Source of the DNA: Streptococcus sp. LPB0220
GTDB taxonomy: Bacteria; Bacillota; Bacilli; Lactobacillales; Streptococcaceae
Assembly: GCF_008727815.1 (NCBI RefSeq)
Contig: NZ_CP044230.1
Location: 728,001-792,000, forward strand
Direction of reading: 5' to 3'
Length of the DNA: 64,000 nt
A program made the position numbers and the translations under genes. Numbering within the stretch: position 1 is the stretch's first letter; each line of letters begins with the position of its first letter. The notes beneath the pieces were generated by a model. That model was not told where the DNA came from, did no database searches, and worked only from the letters and a program-made list of their open reading frames with translations. Below, piece by piece: positions 17,600 to 25,479 of this stretch.

Positions 17600-17632
17600 G
17601 AGGAGAAATCCGATGTAAAGATGAATTTGTAA
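17600..17632 (+). promoter_or_regulatory. Start-stop element and mini-ORF in the prfC leader
   Basis: GAGGAG (17600-17605) is spaced seven bases from ATG-TAA (17613-17618), a minimal open reading frame of one sense codon. Three bases on, ATG-AAT-TTG-TAA (17621-17632) encodes Met-Asn-Leu. The prfC start itself has only a weak site (TTAGGAAC). The strongest ribosome site in the leader thus serves a start-stop. Regulation by termination efficiency is my inference. Confidence 0.6.
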
Positions 17633-17668
17633 ATTTATCAAAAAATAAGAAGAGAAAGAATTAGGAAC

Positions 17669-19216
17669 ATGAACGTACAAGAAGAAATCAAAAAACGCCG
17701 TACCTTTGCCATCATCTCCCACCCGGATGCTGGTAAAACGACGATTACAGAGCAGTTGCTCTACTTTGGGGGAGAGATTCGGGAAGCCGGTACTGTAAAA
17801 GGAAAGAAAACAGGAAACTTTGCTAAATCTGACTGGATGGATATCGAGAAGCAACGTGGGATTTCAGTAACCTCATCTGTTATGCAGTTCGACTATGATG
17901 GCAAACGGGTCAATATCCTTGATACGCCAGGGCACGAGGACTTCTCAGAAGATACTTATCGGACCTTGATGGCGGTGGACGCTGCCGTCATGGTGGTGGA
18001 CTCTGCCAAAGGGATTGAGGCCCAAACCAAGAAATTGTTTGAGGTTGTGAAACACCGTGGCATTCCAGTCTTTACTTTTATGAACAAGCTGGACCGGGAT
18101 GGACGTGAGCCACTGGATCTCTTGCAAGAATTGGAAGAAGTCTTGGGCATCGCGAGTTACCCAATGAACTGGCCGATCGGGATGGGGAAAGCCTTTGAGG
18201 GACTCTATGACCTTTATAACCAACGTTTGGAACTCTACAAAGGGGATGAACGTTTTGCTAGTCTAGAAGATGGAGACAAGCTTTTTGCTAACAACCCTTT
18301 CTACGAGCAAGTAAAAGACGATATCGAACTCTTGCAAGAAGCAGGAAATGACTTCTCAGAAGAAGCCATCCTTGCAGGTGAATTGACTCCCGTCTTCTTC
18401 GGATCCGCTTTGACGAACTTTGGAGTACAGACTTTCTTGGAAACCTTCCTCAAGTTTGCTCCGGAGCCACACGGCCACAAGAAGACAGATGGAGAACTTG
18501 TCGATCCTTATGACAAGGATTTCTCAGGCTTTGTCTTTAAAATTCAAGCTAATATGGATCCTCGTCACCGCGACCGGATCGCCTTTGTGCGGATCGTATC
18601 TGGCGAATTTGAGCGTGGCATGAGCGTCAACCTGCCTCGTACTGGTAAGGGCGCTAAGTTATCTAACGTGACTCAATTTATGGCCGAAAGCCGTGAAAAT
18701 GTCAGCAATGCTGTAGCAGGAGACATCATCGGGGTTTACGATACGGGTACGTATCAGGTTGGAGACACGCTGACAGTTGGCAAAAACAAGTTCGAATTTG
18801 AACCACTGCCAACCTTTACCCCTGAAATCTTCATGAAGGTGTCTGCCAAGAACGTTATGAAGCAAAAATCCTTCCACAAAGGGATTGAGCAATTGGTGCA
18901 AGAAGGAGCTATTCAGCTCTACACCAACTACCAAACAGGTGAATACATGTTGGGTGCCGTTGGTCAATTGCAGTTTGAAGTCTTTAAGCACCGGATGGAA
19001 AATGAATACAATGCCGAAGTGGTCATGAGCCCAATGGGTAAAAAGACCGTTCGCTGGATCAAACCAGAAGACTTAGATGAGCGCATGTCTTCAAGCCGAA
19101 ACATCTTGGCGAAGGACCGCTTTGACCAACCAGTCTTCCTCTTTGAAAATGACTTTGCCCTCCGTTGGTTTGCAGATAAGTATCCAGACGTTGAGCTGGA
19201 AGAAAAGATGGGGTAA
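17669..19216 (+). CDS. prfC: Peptide chain release factor 3
   Basis: A 515-residue GTPase that removes RF1/RF2 from the ribosome after peptide release. G1 is HPDAGKTT (residues 18-25), G3 is DTPGHEDF, and G4 is NKLDRD; RF3-specific features include [22 protein letters not shown] and the [12 protein letters not shown] segment near the C-terminus. Length is usual for the family. It is transcribed alone, from a promoter 90 nt upstream, and its leader carries a start-stop element. Confidence 0.97.
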   Translation: MNVQEEIKKRRTFAIISHPDAGKTTITEQLLYFGGEIREAGTVKGKKTGNFAKSDWMDIEKQRGISVTSSVMQFDYDGKRVNILDTPGHEDFSEDTYRTLMAVDAAVMVVDSAKGIEAQTKKLFEVVKHRGIPVFTFMNKLDRDGREPLDLLQELEEVLGIASYPMNWPIGMGKAFEGLYDLYNQRLELYKGDERFASLEDGDKLFANNPFYEQVKDDIELLQEAGNDFSEEAILAGELTPVFFGSALTNFGVQTFLETFLKFAPEPHGHKKTDGELVDPYDKDFSGFVFKIQANMDPRHRDRIAFVRIVSGEFERGMSVNLPRTGKGAKLSNVTQFMAESRENVSNAVAGDIIGVYDTGTYQVGDTLTVGKNKFEFEPLPTFTPEIFMKVSAKNVMKQKSFHKGIEQLVQEGAIQLYTNYQTGEYMLGAVGQLQFEVFKHRMENEYNAEVVMSPMGKKTVRWIKPEDLDERMSSSRNILAKDRFDQPVFLFENDFALRWFADKYPDVELEEKMG

Positions 19217-19252
19217 GGAACGATTCAAAACCGATCCATAACAATAGAATAA

Positions 19253-19282
19253 GAAAACGGATAAGGTCCGTTTTCGCTTTTA
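19253..19282 (+). terminator. Terminator of prfC
   Basis: GAAAACGGA pairs with TCCGTTTTC over a five-base loop, followed by GCTTTT. Confidence 0.75.
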
Positions 19283-19293
19283 AAGGAGAAATG

Positions 19294-19674
19294 ATGGGAT
19301 TATTAAGTGGTTTGATGGGCAATGCCTCTCAAAAAAATGTCGATAAAGTAGAAAGAGATCTGGAAGATATCTTGGTGCCGGGAGAGCAAGTGACACTTGC
19401 TTTTAGCTTGATTCGTGATTTAATCGTCTTTACAGAGTTTCGTTTGATCTTGGTGGATAAGCAAGGAGTAACAGGAAAGAAAACTTCCTACAAATCCCTT
19501 CCTTATCGCTCTATCTCTCGTTTTTCAGTGGAAACTTCTGGTCATTTTGATTTGGATGCCGAATTAAAAATCTGGGTCTCTTCTGCAGTCGAGCCTTCAG
19601 AAGTTTTACAATTCAAGAGTGACAGCAGCGTCATTGAAATCCAGCAAGCATTAGCCAGTGCAGTTTTTAAATAA
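19294..19674 (+). CDS. Bacterial PH-domain protein (bPH_1/DUF1696)
   Basis: A 126-residue soluble protein. The pattern DLEDILVPGEQVTLAF, then FTEFRLILVDKQGVTGKKTSYKS and YRSISRFSVETSG, is that of the bacterial pleckstrin-homology-like family formerly called DUF1696 (YvbH N-terminal type). Binding partner unknown. ATG at 19294 is preferred because AAAGGAG is only two bases from the ATG at 19291. It probably relies on read-through or an unseen promoter; corA follows 41 nt later. Confidence 0.85.
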   Translation: MGLLSGLMGNASQKNVDKVERDLEDILVPGEQVTLAFSLIRDLIVFTEFRLILVDKQGVTGKKTSYKSLPYRSISRFSVETSGHFDLDAELKIWVSSAVEPSEVLQFKSDSSVIEIQQALASAVFK

Positions 19675-19715
19675 AAATATCATTTTGATAGAGAACAGTT
19701 GAGAAAGGAGACGGA

Positions 19716-20624
19716 ATGTTTATCGAAAAACAATTGGGTCAAGATCGGAAATGGATCAATATCGACTCGGATATGATTGCTGAAAACTCATATCTTTATA
19801 AAAAATACGAGATTGACAAAGAAACCATTGAGTACGCGATGGATAAGAACGAACGTGCCCATATGGATTATAATCGAGAAAACGGTACGATCACATTTAT
19901 CTACAATGTATTGGATTTAGAAAAGGACAAGGAATACTACGAAACCATCCCTATGACCTTTATCGTTCAAGATACGCGACTCGTGACCATCAGTAACCAG
20001 GACAATGCCTATATCATTGAACAAATGGTTCGCTATTTGGAAAGCCATGGGGAGTTGTCGATCTATAAGTTGCTTTTTGCAGGTCTTGAAATGATCAGTA
20101 ATGCTTATTATCCGATTATTGATCGCTTAGATAAGCACAAGGATGAACTCAATCGTTTGCTTCGAAAGACAACGACGACCAAGAATCTTTATGCCCTGTC
20201 TGACCTTGAGACCGGTATGGTCTATCTGGTCGCAGCAGCCAAGCAAAATCGGATGTTGCTAGAACATATTAAAGCGCATGCCATTTATCGCAGGATGAAT
20301 GATGTTGAAAAAGAGCAGTTTGATGATGCCATGATCGAAGCGCGTCAGTTGGCTTCGATGACTGAGTTGATTTCCAATGTCTTGCAACAGTTGTCAGGAT
20401 CTTACAACAATATCCTAAACAACAACTTGAATGACAACTTGACAACCCTAACCATCTTTGAAGCCTTGTTGGCGGTTTTAGCCGTTATCACCGGTTTCTT
20501 TGGAATGAATATCCCTCTTCCTATGACAAAGGATCCCAATGCTTGGATTTATGTATCCGTATGTAGCTTTATATTATGGCTCATTTTGGCAAAGGTTATG
20601 CGGTGGATTGTGAAACAAAGATAA
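19716..20624 (+). CDS. corA: CorA-family magnesium/divalent cation channel
   Basis: A 302-residue channel subunit with a long cytoplasmic N-terminal domain and two C-terminal transmembrane helices. The family signature is present as FFGMNIPLP (usual core GMN) after the first helix (about residues 248-267), and the protein ends with the second helix and a basic tail. Acidic residues in the connecting loop (TKDPN) are modest. AAAGGAG precedes the start. It could carry Mg2+ or other divalent ions; the sequence does not settle which. Confidence 0.9.
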   Translation: MFIEKQLGQDRKWINIDSDMIAENSYLYKKYEIDKETIEYAMDKNERAHMDYNRENGTITFIYNVLDLEKDKEYYETIPMTFIVQDTRLVTISNQDNAYIIEQMVRYLESHGELSIYKLLFAGLEMISNAYYPIIDRLDKHKDELNRLLRKTTTTKNLYALSDLETGMVYLVAAAKQNRMLLEHIKAHAIYRRMNDVEKEQFDDAMIEARQLASMTELISNVLQQLSGSYNNILNNNLNDNLTTLTIFEALLAVLAVITGFFGMNIPLPMTKDPNAWIYVSVCSFILWLILAKVMRWIVKQR

Positions 20625-20626
20625 AA

Positions 20627-20654
20627 AAGAGGCTTGGAGAAATCCGAGCCTCTT
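20627..20654 (+). terminator. Terminator-like hairpin after corA
   Basis: AAGAGGCTTGGA pairs with TCCGAGCCTCTT across GAAA; the following bases are CGTATC, so the T-run is weak. Confidence 0.65.
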
Positions 20655-20950
20655 CGTATCTAGAATAATCTGAGAAATAGGAACCATCTAGACACCTGCC
20701 CTCCTCTCCAAAGAAGGGGCAGTGTGAATAGTTCATCGACTGTACAAAATCTTCTTGGAAATAGTAGGAGTAGATTTAATAGTACTGAGTGGTTCTAAAT
20801 AAATCAGAACTTAGAATAAATCGTTGAATCAGATAAAATGATCCTATTTCTTTATACAGAAATATTTTAGATACTAACTGTATTATACATATTTATTTGT
20901 AAAAACGCAAGAACTACCAAAAAAAGTTTTTCCGAAGTTTTTATACTCCT

Positions 20951-21019
20951 ATGATGAAGTATATGAAATGGTTACAAGAAGAAAACCAGTCCTGGAAAGG
21001 TTTAGGGGCGTTTTTATAA
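20951..21019 (+). CDS. Possible 22-residue micro-ORF followed at once by a terminator
   Basis: ATG-ATG-AAG... encodes a 22-residue peptide, MMKYMKWLQEENQSWKGLGA then Phe-Leu, ending TAA. A terminator hairpin begins at its stop codon. TATACT at 20942-20947 lies six bases before the second ATG; there is no ribosome site. I do not recognise the peptide. It is the only coding candidate between corA and the cshA leader. The rest of 20655-20941 is AT-rich with a CTGCCC/GGGCAG hairpin near 20697-20723 and nothing else I can support. Confidence 0.3.
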   Translation: MMKYMKWLQEENQSWKGLGAFL

Positions 21020-21042
21020 TCTTAAGCTATCTAAGATTTTTT
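21018..21042 (+). terminator. Terminator after the micro-ORF
   Basis: AATCTTA pairs with TAAGATT over a seven-base loop and runs into TTTT. Confidence 0.6.
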
Positions 21043-21091
21043 CCTAAAAAATAAAATTAGTCTCCTGTGACTATCATTTACCTCTTCATTG

Positions 21092-21100
21092 TGTTATACT
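21092..21100 (+). promoter_or_regulatory. Extended -10 promoter of the cshA leader
   Basis: TGT-TATACT; transcription would start near 21107, giving a leader of about 300 nt before cshA. Confidence 0.6.
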
Positions 21101-21106
21101 AGATAA

Positions 21107-21410
21107 GTTGCAAACTTGTATGAGAGAAATGCTGGGGAGATGGAACAATTAGAAAAGGAATGTTGGTCAATCTCCCACAAGGAGGATCTTGGTGTCTTTT
21201 CGTTTGGAAAACGACTTTAATCAACCATATCCGCTAGTGCGAAAACATTTTTCGCAGAAGGGAATTCCATAAAAAAACGATTGGGTTTTTCTTTAGATGA
21301 GTCTTGCGACAGGTAACCGGGAAGGAGACTTCCTATGCAATCAGTGCGTTTTCGCATTGAAAGAAGTGTGATAAAGTGGCTTCGCACCACTTTTTAGAAA
21401 GAAGAAAGAA
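21107..21410 (+). ncRNA. Long structured 5' leader (or separate small RNA) of cshA
   Basis: About 300 nt with several hairpins: GGGGAGAT/ATCTCCC (around 21133-21176), TCGTTT/AAACGA (around 21200-21215), a perfect TGCGAAAA/TTTTCGCA (around 21238-21256), GGAAG/CTTCC (around 21319-21333), CAGTGCG/CGCATTG (21342-21359) and a terminator-like hairpin just before the gene. No ORF of note. DEAD-box RNA helicase genes often have long cold-responsive leaders. I cannot assign it to a known RNA family by eye. Confidence 0.5.
21373..21395 (+). terminator. Terminator-like hairpin 15 nt before cshA
   Basis: AAAGTGG pairs with CCACTTT over a seven-base loop and is followed by further T residues. Its position just upstream of the start suggests an attenuator or the 3' end of a leader-encoded small RNA. 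Confidence 0.55.
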
Positions 21411-22982
21411 TTGAAATTCAACGAATTTAACTTATCTGCTGAATTATTAGCAGAAATCGAAAAAGCTGGCTTTGTAGAAGCAAGCCCCATCCAAGAACAA
21501 ACCATTCCTTTGGCCCTTGAAGGAAAAGATGTCATTGGTCAAGCGCAAACAGGGACCGGTAAAACGGCTGCTTTTGGTCTTCCAACTTTGGAGAAGATTG
21601 ATGTCGATAACACAGTAATCCAAGCCCTTGTTATTGCTCCGACGCGTGAGTTGGCGGTTCAAAGTCAGGAAGAACTCTTCCGCTTTGGACGCAGTAAGGG
21701 TGTCAAAGTTCGCTCTGTCTATGGTGGATCAAGCATTGAAAAGCAAATTAAAGCTTTGAAGTCAGGTGCTCACATCGTTGTGGGAACACCTGGACGTTTG
21801 CTAGATTTGATCAAGCGCAAGGCCTTGAAACTCGATCATATTGAAACCTTGATCCTGGATGAAGCAGATGAAATGCTCAATATGGGCTTCTTGGAAGATA
21901 TCGAAGCCATCATTAGCCGTGTTCCGGAAACACGCCAAACCTTGCTCTTTTCAGCAACGATGCCAGAAGCCATCAAACGCATTGGTGTTCAGTTTATGAA
22001 AGAACCCGAACACGTTAAGATCGCAGCCAAAGAATTGACCACCGACTTGGTCGATCAATACTATATTCGTGTCAAAGAAGGCGAAAAGTTTGATACCATG
22101 ACTCGATTGATGGATGTCGAGCAACCGGAGCTTGCCATTGTCTTTGGTCGGACTAAACGCCGGGTCGATGAATTGACGCGTGGCTTGAAGATCCGTGGTT
22201 TCCGAGCAGAAGGGATTCACGGAGATTTGGATCAAAACAAACGTCTCCGTGTCCTTCGTGACTTTAAAAATGGGAACTTGGACGTCTTGGTGGCAACGGA
22301 CGTTGCGGCACGTGGTTTGGACATTTCAGGTGTGACCCATGTCTACAACTACGATATTCCACAAGATCCAGAAAGCTATGTTCACCGGATCGGACGGACA
22401 GGTCGTGCTGGGAAAACAGGGCAATCCATTACCTTTGTTTCGCCAAATGAAATGGGCTATTTGCAAATCATTGAGAACTTGACTAAAAAGCGGATGAAGG
22501 GAATGAAACCTGCAACAGCAGCAGAAGCCTTCCAAGCGAAAAAACAAGTAGCGCTGAAGAAAATTGAGCGAGATTTTGAAGATGAAAAAATCCGGACCAA
22601 CTTTGAGAAGTTTGGTAAGGATGCTCGCAAATTGGCTGCAGAATTCACTCCTGAAGAATTGGCTATGTATATCTTGAGCTTGACCGTTCAAGATCCAGAT
22701 AGTCTTCCAGAAGTTGAAATTGCGCGTGAAAAACCATTGCCATTTAAACCATCCGGTGGTGGCGTTGGTGGAAAAGGCAAAGGTGGCCGTGGAAATGGCC
22801 GTCGTGGAGACCAACGCCGTGATCGAAATCGCAGAGATGACCGTGAAGGTGGACGACGTGATTTCAAACGCAAGTCCAATAAAAACAGCCGGGACTTTGA
22901 AGGCAAAGGCAACAAACGTCCTCATCGTACGTCAAGTGAAAAGAAAAATGGATTTGTCATCCGCAATAAAGGGGATAAATAA
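21411..22982 (+). CDS. cshA: DEAD-box ATP-dependent RNA helicase CshA
   Basis: A 523-residue RNA helicase for ribosome assembly and RNA turnover (degradosome). Motifs in order: Q motif [12 protein letters not shown], Walker [22 protein letters not shown], then in domain 2 [10 protein letters not shown] and [10 protein letters not shown]. The C-terminal tail is rich in Gly, Arg and Lys, for RNA binding. The start is TTG at 21411, after AGAAGAAAG; no in-frame ATG gives the N-terminus [14 protein letters not shown] expected for the family. A long structured leader precedes it. Confidence 0.95.
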   Translation: MKFNEFNLSAELLAEIEKAGFVEASPIQEQTIPLALEGKDVIGQAQTGTGKTAAFGLPTLEKIDVDNTVIQALVIAPTRELAVQSQEELFRFGRSKGVKVRSVYGGSSIEKQIKALKSGAHIVVGTPGRLLDLIKRKALKLDHIETLILDEADEMLNMGFLEDIEAIISRVPETRQTLLFSATMPEAIKRIGVQFMKEPEHVKIAAKELTTDLVDQYYIRVKEGEKFDTMTRLMDVEQPELAIVFGRTKRRVDELTRGLKIRGFRAEGIHGDLDQNKRLRVLRDFKNGNLDVLVATDVAARGLDISGVTHVYNYDIPQDPESYVHRIGRTGRAGKTGQSITFVSPNEMGYLQIIENLTKKRMKGMKPATAAEAFQAKKQVALKKIERDFEDEKIRTNFEKFGKDARKLAAEFTPEELAMYILSLTVQDPDSLPEVEIAREKPLPFKPSGGGVGGKGKGGRGNGRRGDQRRDRNRRDDREGGRRDFKRKSNKNSRDFEGKGNKRPHRTSSEKKNGFVIRNKGDK

Positions 22983-22991
22983 GTCCTAAGA

Positions 22992-23017
22992 ACGGTCTAG
23001 CAATAGGCCGTCTTTTT
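22992..23017 (+). terminator. Terminator of cshA
   Basis: ACGGTCTA pairs with TAGGCCGT (one G-U pair) over GCAA, followed by CTTTTT. Confidence 0.8.
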
Positions 23018-23031
23018 AATGAAAATCAAAA

Positions 23032-23064
23032 ATACAAGGGTTAACTAGCTGTTAACCCTTGTAT
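23032..23064. repeat. Perfect 14-bp inverted repeat
   Basis: ATACAAGGGTTAAC and GTTAACCCTTGTAT flank a five-base loop TAGCT. There is no T-run, so it is not a plain terminator. It stands 15 nt after the cshA terminator and just before a micro-ORF with a good ribosome site. Confidence 0.7.
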
Positions 23065-23082
23065 ATTTATAAGGAGACCTAA

Positions 23083-23118
23083 ATGATAACTGACTCTTTT
23101 AGAAAAAATGTATCATGA
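23083..23118 (+). CDS. Possible 11-residue leader peptide
   Basis: AAGGAG (23071-23076) lies six bases before an ATG that opens an 11-residue frame, MITDSFRKNVS. The region 23119-23268 contains no further gene and ends at the promoter of the epimerase-like gene. The peptide could be chance; the ribosome site is what makes it worth noting. Confidence 0.25.
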   Translation: MITDSFRKNVS

Positions 23119-23268
23119 TAAGGAGCATCCTAAAAAAGTCAGAAAACAGAAAGAACGGATTCCTAAAACGGAATGTTTCTGTTAACATATTAAGTTTACA
23201 ATTATTTCTAAGCTTTGTCAAGGTTTTTTTCTTATATTTTTAAAAATTTTTAACGAAAAAGATAAAAA

Positions 23269-23296
23269 TTGACAATCTTAGCTAAAAGGTTATAAT
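23269..23296 (+). promoter_or_regulatory. Consensus promoter of the aldose epimerase-like gene
   Basis: TTGACA (23269-23274), 16-nt spacer, TATAAT (23291-23296). Confidence 0.9.
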
Positions 23297-23335
23297 GAAT
23301 ATAATAACTATATTAATCATAAAGAGGTGGCGTCC

Positions 23336-24229
23336 ATGGTGATTGCATTAAAAAACGATGATCTAGAAGTACAATGTAAGACATTTGGAGGGGAATTGAG
23401 CTCCATTCGTAATAAAGAAGGCTTAGAATATCTCTGGCAAGGGGATCCGGAGTATTGGTCGGGACAAGCGCCTGTTTTGTTTCCAATTTGCGGAAGCGTT
23501 CGTAATGGCCAAGTACAGTATCATCTAAAAGATGGAGTGAAGACAGGTCAGCTGCCAAGACACGGTCTCATTAGGAAGAGAGAGTTTGAACTTAAAGAAC
23601 AAACAGACCATCGTCTTGTCTTTGAAATCACCTCTAACGAAGAGAGCCTGCAAAATTATCCCTACCATTTTCGAGTTGAAATCGTTTATGAACTACAAGG
23701 GAAAGAAATCACCATCACCTATCGTGTACAAAATCTAGAGTCTGATCAAGTCATGCCTTATTTCATTGGAGGGCATCCAGCTTTTCATTGTCCCCTTTTA
23801 GCAGATGAAGACTATGAAGACTACGAGTTGATTTTTGAAAAAGAAGAAACCTGCAGCGTCCCTCTCTTGTTCACAGAAACTGGATTGGTCGATCGCCTGC
23901 AGCGGACGCCATTTTTCGATCATAAGCGTAGCCTACCTTTGCGACATGAACTATTTGAAAAAGATGCCATTATTTTAGATCAGTTAACCTCTAAATCTGT
24001 GAAGCTTATCTCGAAAAAATCAGGTAAAGGTTTGGAATTTGATTTTGCAGATTTTGAAAATCTGGTCCTTTGGTCTACCAATAACAAGGGCCCCTTCATT
24101 GCCTTAGAGCCTTGGACAGGTATTTCCACATCTGCAGAAGAGGGCGATTTCTTCGAAGACAAAAAAGGTGTGATCCAGTTGGACCCTCAAGAGACACGGA
24201 GTCATCAGTACCGTATCACCATTTTGTAA
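23336..24229 (+). CDS. Aldose 1-epimerase family protein (LacX-like)
   Basis: A 297-residue protein of the galactose mutarotase-like superfamily. Seen are GGELSSIRNKEGLEYLWQGDP at the N-terminus, PVLFPICGSVRNG, HGLIRKREFE, and the conserved FIGGHPAFHCP with its catalytic-type His. These features match the streptococcal LacX/YihR-like branch, which acts on hexoses or hexose phosphates; the true substrate is unknown. ATG at 23336 sits five bases after GAGGTGG; the upstream GTG at 23327 lies inside that ribosome site. It is monocistronic. Confidence 0.87.
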   Translation: MVIALKNDDLEVQCKTFGGELSSIRNKEGLEYLWQGDPEYWSGQAPVLFPICGSVRNGQVQYHLKDGVKTGQLPRHGLIRKREFELKEQTDHRLVFEITSNEESLQNYPYHFRVEIVYELQGKEITITYRVQNLESDQVMPYFIGGHPAFHCPLLADEDYEDYELIFEKEETCSVPLLFTETGLVDRLQRTPFFDHKRSLPLRHELFEKDAIILDQLTSKSVKLISKKSGKGLEFDFADFENLVLWSTNNKGPFIALEPWTGISTSAEEGDFFEDKKGVIQLDPQETRSHQYRITIL

Positions 24230-24235
24230 ATGAAA

Positions 24236-24268
24236 AACCGTTGGACTATGGAGTCCGACGGTTCTTTT
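24236..24268. terminator. Bidirectional terminator
   Basis: AACCGTTGGACT pairs with AGTCCGACGGTT with a small bulge; T-run on the plus side and A-run on the other. It serves the epimerase-like gene and the convergent GIY-YIG gene, whose stop codon lies within the stem. Confidence 0.85.
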
Positions 24269-24509
24269 TGATATAGTTTAGTTTTGCCTGGCGCGATTTC
24301 TTTTTAAAGAGAGCTTCGGCAGACATCGCAGAGGGTTTATCTGGATAGGATTCTTTGTAAAGAAGTTTAACGGCGAGGCGAGCCCGTGTGTATTTGGCCC
24401 CTTTTCCAGCATTGTGAGTCTTCAGGCGTTTTTCGACATCCGTGGTATAGCCAGTGTAGAGAGAGCCATCCGCACACTCTAAAACATACATGTAAGCCTT
24501 AGTTTCCAT
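24246..24509 (-). CDS. GIY-YIG nuclease superfamily protein (YazA/UPF0213 type)
   Basis: An 87-residue single-domain protein. The domain is seen as [20 protein letters not shown] (the YVL...YTG form of GIY-YIG), then [17 protein letters not shown] and a C-terminal basic helix with '[15 protein letters not shown]'. The start at 24509 lies within the 3' end of the methyltransferase gene (11-nt overlap), so translation is coupled. B. subtilis has the same pair (yabB-yazA). Target unknown; small members may act on DNA. Confidence 0.88.
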   Translation of the reverse strand: METKAYMYVLECADGSLYTGYTTDVEKRLKTHNAGKGAKYTRARLAVKLLYKESYPDKPSAMSAEALFKKKSRQAKLNYIKKNRRTP

Positions 24510-25245
24510 AGTAGATCTCATGAATCTCGTCTGTATAGCTGCCATCTTCATTGTGAATAAAGAGAGGAGGAAGAATTTTTAAACCATCCAGTGAGCCATC
24601 CTTGATCGCCTCAATCAATAACATATTCGCCTCTTTAGTCACTTTGGGGTAGACAAACTGGATCCGCTTAGGTGCAAGATTGTATCGTTTCATGGTTTCG
24701 ATGATATCTAAAAAGCGATCTGGACGATGGACCATTGCTAAGCGACCATTTGATTTGAGAACCCGCTGGGCCACATGGCAAATCTCATCTAAGTTGGTGG
24801 TAATTTCATGTCGAGCTAAGAGGTAGTGTTCACTCTCATTGAGATTGGAATGCTCATCCACCTTGAAATAAGGAGGATTGCAGAGGATGATATCCACCTT
24901 ACTCCCCTTGATATGTTGAGGCAAATGCTTGAGATCATCGGTGATCATGGACATTTGCTGGTTCAAGCCATTGAGAGCAATGGAGCGGGTTGCCATATCC
25001 GCTAGACGTTCCTGTATTTCGACACCAATGATCTGGGCCTCTGTACGAGTACTCGCAAAAAGTCCCACGGCCCCATTTCCAGCGCAGAGATCTACGATCA
25101 AGCCCCGCTTGGGCAATTTTGGAAAGCGCGAGAGGAGGACGCTATCCACGGAATAACTAAAGACTTCCCGATTTTGTATAATTTTCACATCACTTGAAAA
25201 AAGTTGATTGACGCGCTCGCCGTCTTTTAATTCGATATCTGTCAT
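24499..25245 (-). CDS. tRNA1(Val) adenine-N6 methyltransferase-like protein (TrmN6/YabB family)
   Basis: A 248-residue class I SAM-dependent methyltransferase. Motif I is [15 protein letters not shown] and motif IV is the N6-adenine signature NPPYF (around residue 122). The N-terminal '[17 protein letters not shown]' and overall length match the TrmN6/YabB family that methylates adenine 37 of a valine tRNA; substrate identity here is by family only. There is no ribosome site: the -10 box is six bases from the ATG, so the mRNA may be leaderless. The GIY-YIG gene follows in the same operon. Confidence 0.9.
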   Translation of the reverse strand: MTDIELKDGERVNQLFSSDVKIIQNREVFSYSVDSVLLSRFPKLPKRGLIVDLCAGNGAVGLFASTRTEAQIIGVEIQERLADMATRSIALNGLNQQMSMITDDLKHLPQHIKGSKVDIILCNPPYFKVDEHSNLNESEHYLLARHEITTNLDEICHVAQRVLKSNGRLAMVHRPDRFLDIIETMKRYNLAPKRIQFVYPKVTKEANMLLIEAIKDGSLDGLKILPPLFIHNEDGSYTDEIHEIYYGN

Positions 25246-25251
25246 GGCTCT

Positions 25252-25260
25252 ATTATAGCA
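25252..25260 (-). promoter_or_regulatory. Extended -10 promoter abutting the methyltransferase start
   Basis: On the minus strand TGC-TATAAT ends six bases before the ATG at 25245, so transcription should start at or next to the A of the start codon. Confidence 0.65.
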
Positions 25261-25294
25261 TGAAAAGAAGCTTGGGAAAAGATCGATAGAACAT

Positions 25295-25474
25295 AAAAAG
25301 AGGCTGGAACAAAAGTCCTAGCCTCTCAATTATTTTTGGATTGTCGATCAAGACGCAGTGGTTGAGTGGGCTCTACTACGCTGATTTCATCAGCTTTTAC
25401 AGCCCTACTCAACTGTGCGGAGGTGGGACGACGAAATCGAATTCTAACGAATTACCGATTTCTGTCCCACTCTC
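25295..25474 (-). repeat. Structured intergenic repeat, copy 3
   Basis: Inverted relative to copies 1 and 2 on the plus strand, but in the same orientation as the gene it follows, the P-type ATPase. It begins six bases after that stop codon and ends with GAGGCTAGGAC/GTTCCAGCCTC and a T-run, terminating before the methyltransferase promoter. The first two hairpins are conserved. Confidence 0.88.
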
Positions 25475-25479
25475 TTTTT

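Noticed and set aside
20655..21090. Possible RNase P RNA, tmRNA or SRP RNA in the gene-poor stretch before cshA.
   Set aside because: I find none of their conserved core sequences; only weak local hairpins and a micro-ORF.
22326..22925. 199-residue minus-strand open frame inside cshA.
   Set aside because: It is an antisense shadow of the repetitive Gly/Arg codons of the helicase tail.
24246..24509. GIY-YIG protein considered as a homing endonuclease or mobile element part.
   Set aside because: It is a short single-domain protein in the conserved yabB-yazA pair, with no intron or intein context.
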